Assembly: GCF_037890675.1 (NCBI RefSeq)
Contig: NZ_CP149575.1
Location: forward strand, 119,594-183,593
Direction: 5' to 3'
Source: Methylovirgula sp. 4M-Z18
Lineage (GTDB): Bacteria; Pseudomonadota; Alphaproteobacteria; Rhizobiales; Beijerinckiaceae
Length of the DNA: 64,000 nt
Shown here piece after piece: positions 34,001 to 41,209 of the stretch (position 1 is the stretch's first letter; each line of letters begins with the position of its first letter). Made by a program: the position numbers and the translations under genes. Below the pieces are notes generated by a model. The model was not told where the DNA came from. It did no database searches and worked only from the letters and a program-made list of their open reading frames with translations.

Positions 34001-35411
34001 GATCAACGGTACCGTTTCTTACTCGGCGAGTAATCAGACCGTTACCTTCGTGCCGACCACGGGCTACGACGGAAACGCAAGCTTTACATACACAATTTCC
34101 GACACGGGTGGCGCGACCGCCTCGACCAATGTCTCGCTATTTGTCAATAATCCGACCGAGGAGACGCTGTTCGGCCTGAGCTCAACGCCGAGCACGTTGA
34201 CGGTAAATGATCCCAATTCCGTCGAACTCGGGGTGAAGTTCACGGCGGACGCCGACGGAACGATCACAGGCTTGCGATTCTACAAGGGACCCGGAAACAC
34301 AGGCCCCCATGTGGCCGACCTGTGGGATTCGAACGGGACATTGTTGGCAAGCGCGAACTTCACCAATGAAACGGCGAGCGGATGGCAGCAGGTAAACTTC
34401 TCGAGTCCTGTCGCTATTACCGCGGACGCGACTTATGTCGCATCCTACCATACGAGTGGCAATTACTCCGTCACATCCAATTACTTTGCCAACCCTGTTG
34501 TGAGTGGAGATCTGACTGCGCCGGCGAGCGGAAATGGCGTGTACGCCTACGGCTCGGGCAGCGTATTTCCGAATGCCTCGTACAATGCAGGAAATTATTG
34601 GGTGGATGTGGTTTACGCGAAGGCGCCTCCGGTCGCCAACAACGACAGCGGTTTTGCCACCAACATGAATACCGCGACGACGATTTCCGCGTCGGCCCTG
34701 CTTGCCACCGATACCGATCCAGGCGGTCTGGCACTGTCTGTTACCGGCGTGAGCAATCCGAACAACGGAACAGTCAGTTACAACGCGACAAATCAGACCG
34801 TCACATTTACACCGAGTGCCAATTATACCGGTTCGGCGAGCTTCACCTATACCATCACCGATACCTCAGGACTTTCCGCTTCCGCAACGGCATCGTTAAT
34901 GGTTTCGGATCCGGCAACCTCAAGCCTTTTCGATCCCACGACCGCCCCATCGCTCACGAGCGTGAACGATCCAAATGCCGCCGAGCTTGGTGTGCAATTC
35001 CAAGCATCCTCGAATGGCGAGATCACCGGGCTCCGTTTCTACAAAGGTGCTCAGAACACCGGCACGCATGTCGCCGACTTGTGGAGCTCCAGTGGCACAC
35101 TATTGGCGAGTGCGACCTTTACAAACGAAACCCCGACCGGATGGCAGCAAGTCAATTTCACCACGCCTGTCGCCGTCACGGCGGGAACCACCTATGTCGC
35201 ATCGTATCATACCAACAGCGGCGACTATTCTGCGAGCCCGAATTTGTTCGCGACGGCGCTGACGAACGGCCCGCTGACCGCTCCCTCGAGCTCGAGCAGC
35301 GGTGGCAATGGCGTCTATGCTTATGGGAGTTCCAGCCTGTTTCCAGCGAACAGCTACAACTCAACGAGTTACGGCGTGGACGTGGTTTTCAAGCCGCAGC
35401 TCGCAGCATAG
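25032..35411 (+). CDS. Giant type I-secreted protein with lipase domain and repeat arrays
   Basis: 3459 residues starting at ATG 25032 (AAGGA upstream). Residues ~1-340 form an alpha/beta-hydrolase of lipase class 3 type: LLVGHSLGGGLAGFV with nucleophile Ser134 and a candidate catalytic His247 in GADLHRMAV. Residues ~470-530 are a Gly/Asn-rich beta-solenoid, and GGTGNDTFDF (near residue 690) is the single clear RTX nonapeptide. Then come about four ~75-aa repeats (VSDTAxNVAAxxDALNAD), three ~265-aa beta-solenoid repeats (SLSGNGNxV, NGNVV), a second VSDTAANV block, and three C-terminal ~245-aa units, each a cadherin/Ig-like domain plus a DUF4082 domain (ELGVKF...GIRFYKG). No N-terminal signal peptide; export by the HlyBD genes downstream is expected. 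It may be a surface lipase/adhesin. Confidence 0.9.
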   Translation: MADDNTPDNNTLFEAILAMDAYDRDAVTGALARLPGTSTTVSRQLGNATFVKGSDDPDTLFHAIAWNWGGQTVISYRGTTDILSDLFNGYGVGASYPNGPMAQEAIQFYQLVANSNPQFNGDYRTANILLVGHSLGGGLAGFVADIYSQKAVIFDNMAFEAAATTAFTESMPTSSPYGQFPPQNPTLKSLIYGSGTPFPGSISGISAYAVVGEAIEDLRALQTTHVNPIKPYGQASSIPGYNGADLHRMAVLVDLMWAQINNKTAWQSVATPLLGALFNDAVAKDALGSEAVASQLRDEIAYSAVPTGYQPFGTQAIQSMFNDADTLGDLVSTNKLTGVLNGSGIQDALAEILVQYAGEQAITAAKAGGTTDGTAAGDGVLSVDGTTLTVNLGPAKWVSNPQQTSPAIFGRDDFASLLLQSTFVDQGYRDTGYEVFLYEKMAAIVTNYVTQIQAALGPNTNLSSGSPSGAILVGSDGSGTITVGNGSSLIVGGSQVTVGDGNNLIIGESGDETISLGGGNNIVAGGTQGKATVDYTALDAKTGPHQYELSAGSYKLAGDILVTKTRLGAAASSATQDDLTHVSQLTVGTSDAVKLDGPKLQINIQDQALTPGGGTQHGAIDLPSGTGKTYALSGVSRIGASGGNETFNVDYGAGGGSPMLLMADGTGNDFEFKNTAHASTTFVWGGTGNDTFDFDQTANVCELRIAGLTEANLSDLDLTKLANNLESEGFIQQNSTVIINPTNTDKLEYQGEEINSPTYQMLSQDQSSTIYTSNLTGQILSLSSWEWGESFFYGSDKFSYNIGFPRAENATFPSLIINPLGSGQTSSNEQSGKYNTEGDPLQGYTLTRYGFTYDKSAPTDLSGNKIMISGWVPGDFGINPIGNGPAEIGVWTNVGSNGPVSQNVPAYPALPPNYFANSSSIESQLLLNLSDYLLSPQGSSSGSGSGSGSTGGTPPQPSVSVSDFQANQSSLDATSGGFVVSDTAVNVAAAFDALNADQSLAAIALTDPGTPTLALTARQAENDIAAFNLITNSNYILTVVDTSADVSTEFDQLNTDRTVSTITTTDSSTAALTLTATQVEHDTSAFRKITNASYTIDVADTAANVGTLIDNLSGNSNLASVTLTDTGTPTVALAAYQVGDDSDVLQKISNPTYTIDVADYASDVSVYIDALNANTHLAAITLSDTSGRTPMLTDSMGGILTLTSAQATNDILALGKITNTNYVVESGQSAVVYGDGNQLSINAASTSLNLKGGSNVVSVAQGMGATITTPDASFTEAPDGTIKLTGNVDPTSISLTNGVVSLSLDGGNVVNIALANTFLQVQYLDASGVPVWNQFLGSGLQVVAPAQYEVKGSNISLALDNSSFNVESGASLALDGSSDTVKVQSGATLSLTGSADHVTMESGATSLSLSGNGNVVDASATQNAYLTLSGANNSTTVGANSLVYDNGANDTVTVISNLTTVSDNGSNEIINATQGNDTIDINDTGTATASLNNDLVYMTGSANVAGNNNQFTIESKSDVLNLNGNNNIVTVAQKENATIATTQAALVQMPDGSLALSGSTSLSSVLLSDGVATVVLDNGNVVEVSGVSSFTNVEYIDGSGNTTSTELIDSDLQAVGSAQYTVTGLNGSAMVNGMSFDVHSQSKFSVTGSANSVTLESGASSLTVTGDGNGVAAGSDAGVSVTLSGSGNQLTLGANGSLAESGANNTITLGAGAYATVNGATDTVTAAQGGATVYINGSGTSVANLTNDQAYFHGSAQVNGNGNTLSLEANSVGLDVNGSNNSILMEAGLQNLSVVTSDISAAEKADGTIAISGNPASYSMTFSLNASGNGLMAGGTAAIKCADGNIITIDGVTYFTKVEQIDSNGNTTWTTLGFLEVAPNQYNVLEPGISASISNASFDMQSGASMNLTGSSDQVTLEQGSQYLSLTGNGNTVNSNVQSGTVGVTVSGTGNTLNLAGVSSIGEAGQNNTITLGANATGEIGGSNDTIYAMSGGDTLYFDGAGDVANLTSDTAYLYGPSTINGDNNNLTVGENGVALQINGADNNISVNQTLNASITVGSASLTERTDGTITATGLLSPSAVSYANGILSVTLNNGNVVHYSNASQIDLSVASFLNNEAGLDGFPGQVIVSDTAANVAANAAALNADTHISSINVVETVDGVLTNQAGLAQITGPLRVTVNDSASNVAANLPMLAVDPQITTINVSDTAANVSGNWDALSTATKLHSMVLTDSGTSTLVLTASQAATEAGALSLIVGSYNLAVTDSAADVSANFDALNSNSRISAINLTDPGIATLTLSAAQALGDETALSLIANSNANYAIAVSDTASNILADTANLAFDKNVSSVSVSDTAADVSSVFDALDGDTAIASITLTDTSTPTLSLTLAQVEGDVQALQEITNVIYQVNLTDLGSSALVLGKTNGTNDLSGGTVIVEPNVSAVVTGDQNNIVALLGSALNLSGNDNSVIQGDNASLILAGTGNIVTDIGSGGTTTLTDGADALVNGSNLHVTQTTNSAATVLDGSQTLSAAGSGSAVSSSMVDVLGSGNTTIASGVTIKLEAGASDVIVGDGNAINQSADASATLTGNNDLVTLGQNSTLTVNGTNETIADNAGSSTVTLVDGSTATITGMSDTVDLGSNNQVAASGSGLTFNVSGSNDKISVSNATIYVADGQTLEIDGSNDRVVAGNNANVTINGASAVYFTVTENNALTIQASALLSHDSDPSGLPFSITSVSNPVNGTVSYNSQNQTVTFTPNQGYAGAASFTYAFTDSSGASGSDQVSLNVAYPITAQSLFGTNDTPSVVNSGDSGPVELGVKFTASVNGMVTGIRFYKGASNTGTHVADLWSSTGTLLATATFTGESASGWEQVNFSTPVAITAGTTYVAAYRTGGNYSDSPNYFAGALTNGELTATATTNGVYSYGSGANFPTNSYNSTNYWVDVVFDGSIQPIANPDSGFVVNENGSISIAASTLLANDSDTGGQAISLSGVSNPINGTVSYSASNQTVTFVPTTGYDGNASFTYTISDTGGATASTNVSLFVNNPTEETLFGLSSTPSTLTVNDPNSVELGVKFTADADGTITGLRFYKGPGNTGPHVADLWDSNGTLLASANFTNETASGWQQVNFSSPVAITADATYVASYHTSGNYSVTSNYFANPVVSGDLTAPASGNGVYAYGSGSVFPNASYNAGNYWVDVVYAKAPPVANNDSGFATNMNTATTISASALLATDTDPGGLALSVTGVSNPNNGTVSYNATNQTVTFTPSANYTGSASFTYTITDTSGLSASATASLMVSDPATSSLFDPTTAPSLTSVNDPNAAELGVQFQASSNGEITGLRFYKGAQNTGTHVADLWSSSGTLLASATFTNETPTGWQQVNFTTPVAVTAGTTYVASYHTNSGDYSASPNLFATALTNGPLTAPSSSSSGGNGVYAYGSSSLFPANSYNSTSYGVDVVFKPQLAA

Positions 35412-35420
35412 GAGTCAAGA

Positions 35421-35756
35421 ATGCACGCCGAACTCTATACCGATGGGGTCGAGGAAATCACGGTCGGAGGATCCATCGTACGTGTCGATCTTGTCAGTCT
35501 TTCTCCGACCGAGCGCGACGCCAGCAATGCGCCGGTGCGCGTCTTTCGCCAACGCCTGATCTTCTCGGTTGAAGCATTCGCCAATTCCGTGGAGGTCATG
35601 CAGAATGCGCTGCAGAGCCTGGTGGATGCTGGCGTGGTGCGACGCAACGCACCGTCGGTGGCCAATATCTCTGCGAGCGCCACATCGGACGAACTTCGCG
35701 CAACCATTCCCACCACCTCGACACGGTCACCAAATGTCTCAAGCAATTTCCGTTGA
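35421..35756 (+). CDS. Small protein between secreted substrate and ABC exporter, 111 aa
   Basis: ATG 35421 has GGAG nearby, 9 bp after the giant gene stops, and its last 23 bp overlap the exporter gene. The N-terminal half is beta-rich (ELYTDGVEEITVGGSIVRVDLVS), followed by a helix (FANSVEVMQNALQSLVDAGV) and a Ser/Thr-rich tail. It has no signal peptide, membrane segment or recognised family. The tight packing suggests a cytoplasmic partner of secretion, such as a chaperone; this is inference. Confidence 0.75.
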   Translation: MHAELYTDGVEEITVGGSIVRVDLVSLSPTERDASNAPVRVFRQRLIFSVEAFANSVEVMQNALQSLVDAGVVRRNAPSVANISASATSDELRATIPTTSTRSPNVSSNFR

Positions 35757-37947
35757 AGAAGATCGCTTCGAAGACGCCGTGCCGCAGTCCGAGGCGCCGG
35801 AAGGCGCGCCGGCGGCGGTCCCGGGCACGGCGCTGGACTGCCTGTCGAAAGTGGCTGCCCATCATGGTGTCGATATGCCGGTCGAGCGCCTTCGGCACGC
35901 TTATGCGCTCGATGGTAGCCCGATTCCGGCAAAGCTTTTGTCGCGCATGGCGAAGGACGCGGGGTTGCGCGCGCAAAAGACGCGTCTCGATTGGAAAGAG
36001 CTGATTCAGCTTGGCGAGGCCTATCCGGCTCTTGCGCAGCTGACCAACGGTAATTGGGTTGTCGTACTAGGATCGGATGGCGTCGACACCGTTAGCATCT
36101 TCGATCCGCTTGCCGTCCGTCGGGATGAACCGTTGACCGTTGACACAGGCGCTTTTTGCGCGCGCTGGGGCGGCGATGTCATGCTGATCAAATGCGCGCG
36201 GCCCGCATTGGGCGAACGTAGACCCTTCGGGCTCCGCTGGTTTGTTCCCGAACTCCTTCGGCAATGGCGGCTCTTCGCCGACGTTGCTGTTGCCGCCATC
36301 CTGCTCTACGCCCTCGGACTCGGGCTTCCGATTTTCTTCCAGCTTGTTATTGACAAGGTCTTGGTGCACGAGAGCTTCACCACGCTTTACGTCTTGACCG
36401 GGGGAGCTGCGGTCGTTGTCGCCTTCGACGCTATCTTCAGTTTCCTGCGTCGATATTTGCTTCTGTACGCGACCAACAGAGTGGATATCCGCGTCGCGAC
36501 CAAGACATTTGGCCATTTGCTTGGCTTGCCGGTCACCTTCTTTGAACACATATCCGCAGGCGTTCTGGTCAAGCATATGCAACAGTCCGCCCGAATTCGC
36601 GAATTTCTGACAGGGCGCTTGTTCCTGACAACACTTGATGCCTTATCACTGTTCGTCTTCGTGCCGATCCTCGCCCTTTATAGCGTGAAACTGACGTTTG
36701 TCGTGTTGGCTTTTACCGCCGCGAGTGGAGCAGTGGTCACTCTGCTTATGGGGCCATTTCGCCGCCGCCTATACGATCTCTACCAGGCAGAAGGCGCGCG
36801 ACAGGCGCTCCTGGTCGAGAGCGTACACGGTATGCGCACCGTAAAGTCGCTGGCGATGGAGCCGCGGCAGTGCAAAGTTTGGGACGATCGTTGCGCGCAG
36901 TCGGTTGCCATGCGTTTCGGGGTGGAAAAGATCTCCGCAGGCGCGCAGGCGATTACTGGATTTCTCGAGAAGATGATGACGCTTGGGATCATCGCCCTTG
37001 GCGCAAATTACGTCTTCAGCGGGGACATGACGATAGGCGCTCTCGTTGCCTTCAACATGTTGGCTGCGCGCGTCTCCGGCCCGCTCGTCCAACTCGTGAC
37101 CATGGTGCACGAATATCAAGAAGTGGCGCTCTCGGTCAAAATGCTCGGCGAGGTGATGAACCAAAAGCCCGAGCGAGATGGGAATCGAGATGGGCTCATG
37201 CCCGAAATCGCGGGTAAGATCGAGTTTGAAAATGTCTCGTTCCGCTATGGACCTGAAGGTGCCCCGGCTCTGGATGACATATCCTTTTCCATTGCGCCGG
37301 GATCGGTCTTTGGAATTGTAGGACGAAGCGGCTCGGGTAAGACGACACTGACGCGGCTTATCTCGGGAATGTATCCTGTCCAGCAAGGTTTACTACGTAT
37401 GGATGACGTTGATTCGCGCGAACTTGATCTTGTCCATTTGCGGCGAAACCTCGGCTTGGTTCTACAGGACAATTTTCTGTTCCGCGGAACGGTTCGAGAA
37501 AATATTGCGTGTGTGAAGCGCGATGCAACCTTTGCCGAGGTCGTGCGAGCAGCTCAACTCGCGGGAGCAGACGAGTTCATCGAACGCCTGCCGCGCGGGT
37601 TCGATACGCTGCTCGAGGAGAACGCATCAAATTTGTCTGGAGGACAGAGGCAGCGCCTGGCGATCGCCCGGGCACTCATTGTGAACCCCAAAATCCTCAT
37701 CCTGGACGAGGCCACCAGCGCCCTTGATTCCGAAAGCGAAATGATCATTCGGCGCAACCTGCGCCGGATGGCGGAAGGTCGAACGGTCATCATTGTCTCG
37801 CACCGCTTGTCAATGTTGGTCGACGCAAAAGAAATTCTGGTTATCGACCAGGGCAGGATTGTTGATGTGGATCGGCACGATCGGCTCCTGTCGAAATGCA
37901 CCATCTATCGGCATCTATGGACCCAGCAGACGAAGCAGATCACATGA
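35734..37947 (+). CDS. Type I secretion ABC exporter, HlyB-like
   Basis: Inner-membrane ATPase of a type I secretion system. The 737-aa protein has an N-terminal C39-like domain (residues ~30-150) in which the catalytic Cys is missing (the DCGxACL motif is replaced by GTALDCL), so it should bind but not cleave its substrate, as HlyB does. The ABC transmembrane region covers ~170-450. The nucleotide-binding domain has Walker A GRSGSGKTTL (Lys536), signature LSGGQRQRLA (634-643), and Walker B ILILDEATSALD (Asp658, Glu659). ATG 35734 overlaps the previous gene; the stop overlaps the next start (ATGA). Confidence 0.95.
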   Translation: MSQAISVEEDRFEDAVPQSEAPEGAPAAVPGTALDCLSKVAAHHGVDMPVERLRHAYALDGSPIPAKLLSRMAKDAGLRAQKTRLDWKELIQLGEAYPALAQLTNGNWVVVLGSDGVDTVSIFDPLAVRRDEPLTVDTGAFCARWGGDVMLIKCARPALGERRPFGLRWFVPELLRQWRLFADVAVAAILLYALGLGLPIFFQLVIDKVLVHESFTTLYVLTGGAAVVVAFDAIFSFLRRYLLLYATNRVDIRVATKTFGHLLGLPVTFFEHISAGVLVKHMQQSARIREFLTGRLFLTTLDALSLFVFVPILALYSVKLTFVVLAFTAASGAVVTLLMGPFRRRLYDLYQAEGARQALLVESVHGMRTVKSLAMEPRQCKVWDDRCAQSVAMRFGVEKISAGAQAITGFLEKMMTLGIIALGANYVFSGDMTIGALVAFNMLAARVSGPLVQLVTMVHEYQEVALSVKMLGEVMNQKPERDGNRDGLMPEIAGKIEFENVSFRYGPEGAPALDDISFSIAPGSVFGIVGRSGSGKTTLTRLISGMYPVQQGLLRMDDVDSRELDLVHLRRNLGLVLQDNFLFRGTVRENIACVKRDATFAEVVRAAQLAGADEFIERLPRGFDTLLEENASNLSGGQRQRLAIARALIVNPKILILDEATSALDSESEMIIRRNLRRMAEGRTVIIVSHRLSMLVDAKEILVIDQGRIVDVDRHDRLLSKCTIYRHLWTQQTKQIT

Positions 37948-39374
37948 TGAAGGCAGAGCAACCAAGCCAGCAGGAGAAGGCTGACAAGGGACTTCGCGGT
38001 CGGACGACGGAAAGACGGCAGCGCGCATCGCGTGGGCCCAACGGGCGCGCGCGACAGGCTGTTAGAGAGTTCCAATCCGATGCAAGCGAGGTCGAGCAGA
38101 AAGCACCGCCGCTTCTGGCTCGGGCCACGCTCTATTGCGTTCTTGCCTTGATCGTCGCCGCGGTGATTTGGGCGACTTGGGCACAGATCGACATGATCGT
38201 GACGGCGCAGGGGAAGCTGGTTACGACCCGGCCGAATCTTGTCGTCCAACCGCTTGAGACATCGGTCATTCGCGAAATCCACGTGAAAGTCGGGGACAGA
38301 GTGAATAAAGGGGATCTTCTTGCGACCCTCGACCCGACCTTTTCGCAGGCTGATTTGGATCAGCTGAATAATCAGGTTGCCGCTTTTGATGCTGCGATTA
38401 GTCGTCTCAGAGCCGAACTTGGTGATCGCGAGTATGTCGTTGGTGAAAATGCCAAGCCTGACGAACTACTTCAGCGCAAGGTGTTTTTGCAACGGAAGTC
38501 AGCTTACGACGCTCAAGTGCAGAATTTCGGGACGCAAATCGCGTCGGCGCAGGCCAACCTGAAAACCGCGCAGGATGAGCAGACAGTTTTGGCCCAGAGA
38601 CTGGAAACTGTGAAATCGATCGAGGAGATGCGTAGCACCCTCATGGATCGGCAAGAGGGCTCGCGGCTCAACCTATTACTTTCGCGCGATGCGCGTCTCG
38701 ATGTCGAAAACAATCTGGCTCGCGTTCGGGGAAGCATCGCCGACAACGAGCATCGCGTTGACAAGGCGCTCGCGGATCAAAAAGTGTTCACAGAGGAGTT
38801 TCGGCGCACCGCGTACCAGGAGCTGGTCGAAACCTTGGCCAAGCGAGAGAGCGCAGCGGAAGATCTCAAAAAAGTTGAACTCCGCCGCCAACTTATCGTG
38901 TTGAAGTCCCCGGCCGATGCGGTGGTGTTGGAGATTGCTGATCGCACTGTTGGCTCGGTGGTACGGGAGGCCGAAACGCTTTTCGTGCTGGTTCCGCGCG
39001 ATGTGCCGCTTCAAGCCGAAGTCAATGTGGAAGGCAAAGACATTGGCCAACTCGCGATCGACGAACCGGTGCGGATTAAATTCGAAGCCTTTCCATTCCA
39101 GAAGTACGGGACGGGCAAAGGGGTTGTGCGCGTGATCAGCCAGGATTCCTTTTCCCCGGATCCCAAGGTTGATCCGGCGCATCGCACCACGTCTCCCTAT
39201 TATCGTGTCGTGGTCGACTTAACCGACACAAAGCTTCGGCTGCCGCAGGATCGTGTTCAGCTGATTGCGGGCATGGCGGTCACTGCTGAAGTGAAAGTCG
39301 GCCGGCGCAGTGTGATGTCATATTTTCTCTATCCGCTGCTGCGCGGGTTCGATGAGAGCATTCGGGAATATTAG
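37944..39374 (+). CDS. Type I secretion membrane fusion protein, HlyD-like
   Basis: Periplasmic adaptor linking the ABC exporter to an outer-membrane TolC-type channel. ATG 37944 overlaps the exporter stop. The 476-aa protein has a basic cytoplasmic N-terminus, one transmembrane helix near residues 58-78 (LYCVLALIVAAVIWATWAQI), a biotinyl-lipoyl-like half (VTAQGKLVTTRPNLVVQPLE), long coiled-coil arms, and the C-terminal family block LPQDRVQLIAGMAVTAEVKV. No outer-membrane partner is present in the window, so a host TolC must serve. Confidence 0.95.
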   Translation: MMKAEQPSQQEKADKGLRGRTTERRQRASRGPNGRARQAVREFQSDASEVEQKAPPLLARATLYCVLALIVAAVIWATWAQIDMIVTAQGKLVTTRPNLVVQPLETSVIREIHVKVGDRVNKGDLLATLDPTFSQADLDQLNNQVAAFDAAISRLRAELGDREYVVGENAKPDELLQRKVFLQRKSAYDAQVQNFGTQIASAQANLKTAQDEQTVLAQRLETVKSIEEMRSTLMDRQEGSRLNLLLSRDARLDVENNLARVRGSIADNEHRVDKALADQKVFTEEFRRTAYQELVETLAKRESAAEDLKKVELRRQLIVLKSPADAVVLEIADRTVGSVVREAETLFVLVPRDVPLQAEVNVEGKDIGQLAIDEPVRIKFEAFPFQKYGTGKGVVRVISQDSFSPDPKVDPAHRTTSPYYRVVVDLTDTKLRLPQDRVQLIAGMAVTAEVKVGRRSVMSYFLYPLLRGFDESIREY

Positions 39375-39402
39375 TCGAGACGCGTGAAATGGCGGTGGCC
39401 CC

Positions 39403-39516
39403 ATGAAGATCCGTTACAGCTTTGCCACGCGGCGTGCGATGGCCGCCAATGAGAATGCGCCCATGATGAATTCGCCCCTTCGCCACCACTACTCCAGATT
39501 TTCAATTTCATCATAA
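39403..39516 (+). CDS. Possible 37-codon ORF after the secretion operon
   Basis: ATG 39403 follows the HlyD-like gene by 28 bp and has a weak GGCGGTGG upstream. The 37-residue basic translation (MKIRYSFATRRAMAANENAP...) has no recognised features. It may be coding or simply chance; no terminator is visible here. Confidence 0.2.
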   Translation: MKIRYSFATRRAMAANENAPMMNSPLRHHYSRFSISS

Positions 39517-39521
39517 AGCAT

Positions 39522-39944
39522 TCAGGGATCGTGTATTTTTTTCAGCCTCTTAATAGCCTCGTCGGCCATTGGATCACCTTGCTGCGCGGCCTTACTGTAC
39601 CAAAATAGAGCCTGTTCGTAGTCTTGCGGCGTGCCTTGGCCGCCTTCATACATCGCACCGAGATTAACTTGTGCGGCTTCAAACCCCTGATCAGCGGCTT
39701 TTCGAAACCAAGTGATCGCCTGACTAAAATCTTGGCGCAACCAGTGATCCACGCCAATTTGGAATTGGACCGCTGGGTCGTTTTGATCGGCGTCCGGGGG
39801 GACCGCCTTAAGAGGTATATAAACTGTGCAACCATTGCACGAGGAGGCATCGCTCCCGCTCATTGGCTTGATCGTTTCCGCACGCGATAGCGAGGAAAGA
39901 CAAAGAACAGCAATACAAAGGAGCGAAAGCAGAGACTGGGGCAT
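39522..39944 (-). CDS. Exported Sel1-repeat protein, 140 aa
   Basis: Has a signal peptide (MPQSLLSLLCIAVLCLSSLSRA) and, from residue ~60, two Sel1-like repeats (ITWFRKAADQGFEAAQVNLG and ALFWYSKAAQQGDPMADEAI). Sel1 repeats form alpha-solenoids that mediate protein contacts. The mature N-terminus has a CNGC pair. It is convergent with the secretion operon and probably independent of it. A periplasmic adaptor function is plausible but not shown. Confidence 0.85.
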   Translation of the reverse strand: MPQSLLSLLCIAVLCLSSLSRAETIKPMSGSDASSCNGCTVYIPLKAVPPDADQNDPAVQFQIGVDHWLRQDFSQAITWFRKAADQGFEAAQVNLGAMYEGGQGTPQDYEQALFWYSKAAQQGDPMADEAIKRLKKIHDP

Positions 39945-40025
39945 AAACTATCTCACGATTCGCAAAATTCCCACTTAAAGTTAGGCTTTTGCGACAGATT
40001 ATTGCAATAGCTTTTTTTAATCATT

Positions 40026-40502
40026 TTACGCTGCCATCTGGCCGAAATCGATCCTACTGTCCAGATCGAGATCGAACCGGCCATAGGGATTGACGTGACC
40101 GTAAATCAGCGGGGTCAGGCCACGATAATCTTCCGGAGCCATGCGTGCGGCCCATTTCGGCTCGGACAGGACTGCCTGCATCATCCGCGTATTCACATAG
40201 ACCAAGGATGCTTGCAGAAGATGCAGCGCCAGAACGGATATCTCCTGTTCGTCGAGTTGGTTGGTCGCGATCTCGCCGCCCTTGCCGAAGAACACAAAGC
40301 CGTTGGCGCTGTTCCAATTCTCGACGACATTCAATCCTTCATGAATCTCACGCCGGAAACTTTCATGCCGCAAATACCGGCACAGGAAAATCGTCTTGAT
40401 CGCCCGTCCCAATTCGCCCAGCGCCTTGTAGGTCGGATGCATTACCTCGGCGCGGCCGAACCGGCTCAAAATCGCTTCCGGGTCCGCTGTTCTGGCGTGC
40501 AT
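40026..40502 (-). pseudogene. Tn3-family transposase, C-terminal fragment
   Basis: The translation matches the C-terminal end of Tn3-family Tnp[41 protein letters not shown] sequence, [20 protein letters not shown] and [17 protein letters not shown]. About 150 of roughly 980 residues remain. The 5' part is missing and no resolvase or terminal inverted repeat is seen, so this is a relic that marks past transposition beside the toxin-antitoxin cluster. Confidence 0.88.
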
Positions 40503-40622
40503 GGCCGAGGCATATTTAACGCGGGGCTTCGTGCACTTATAAGAGATGGGGCTCTAAGGAGATTGGCTAGAATGCCAATTGCCCTACAATCAAACATCGA
40601 AATGGATGTTCAAGGAGCCGCA

Positions 40623-40922
40623 ATGCCCACACGAAACGTCGTGCTCACCGAACACCACGAGCAGGTGATCGGGCAGTTGGTGGCGTCCGGCCGCTACCAG
40701 AACGCAAGCGAAGTCATGCGCGAAGGCCTGCGCTTGCTCGAGCAGCACGAAACGCACGAGACGGCGAAGCTCGAGGCGCTCTGCGAGGCCGCTCGTATCG
40801 GCTTCCGGGATCTTGACGAAGGCCGGTTCGACGACGTGCCTGGGAGCAGGCTGGCGGACTATGTCGGTAGTCTCGGGCATGACGCTGCTGAGCGCATACG
40901 CAAGGTCGCCATCCAACGGTGA
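40623..40922 (+). CDS. parD: ParD-family antitoxin
   Basis: Ribbon-helix-helix antitoxin and autorepressor. ATG 40623 has AAGGAG at good spacing; a longer in-frame start at 40572 lacks one. The 99-aa protein opens with the RHH strand TRNVVLTEHHEQVIGQLVAS and the characteristic GRYQNASEVMREGLRLLEQ helix. The acidic C-terminal half would wrap the toxin. It overlaps the following ParE-like ORF by 1 bp (TGATG). Confidence 0.9.
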   Translation: MPTRNVVLTEHHEQVIGQLVASGRYQNASEVMREGLRLLEQHETHETAKLEALCEAARIGFRDLDEGRFDDVPGSRLADYVGSLGHDAAERIRKVAIQR

Positions 40923-41209
40923 TGCCCTATTTTCGCCTTTCGATGGCAGCGCGGGCCGACATCGTTGCGATTTTGGCCTGGACGCATGAGCAATTCCGTG
41001 AACTGGCACGGTTGCGATACGAACATCTGCTCGCCGCTGCCCGGCACGACCGTGCTGGCGCGACGGAACGGGCCGCAGGAAAGACAGGCGCCCTCATCGC
41101 CCAGCGGGCGCGGCTTTATCCAAGCGCTCGGTGGTGGGCTTTTCGGAAGCGGTCTTGCACAGCGACGCCCAATCATCGGGTGGATTGCCATCGTCCAGCA
41201 TGGACTTGA
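40922..41209 (+). pseudogene. ParE-like toxin, C-terminal part replaced
   Basis: The start is normal for ParE (MPYFRLSMAARADIVAILAW, then ARLRYEHLLAAA). After about residue 40 the translation loses family resemblance (GKTGALIAQRARLYPSARWW) and its last ~115 bp run antisense through the 3' end of the yhaV gene. This indicates a recombination junction that removed the toxin's C-terminal strands. It is probably inactive; a strongly diverged but intact toxin cannot be excluded. Confidence 0.6.

Noticed and set aside
25032..35411. The giant protein as a classical RTX pore-forming toxin
   Set aside because: Only one clear nonapeptide and no hydrophobic pore domain are visible; the HlyC gene alone is not enough for that label.
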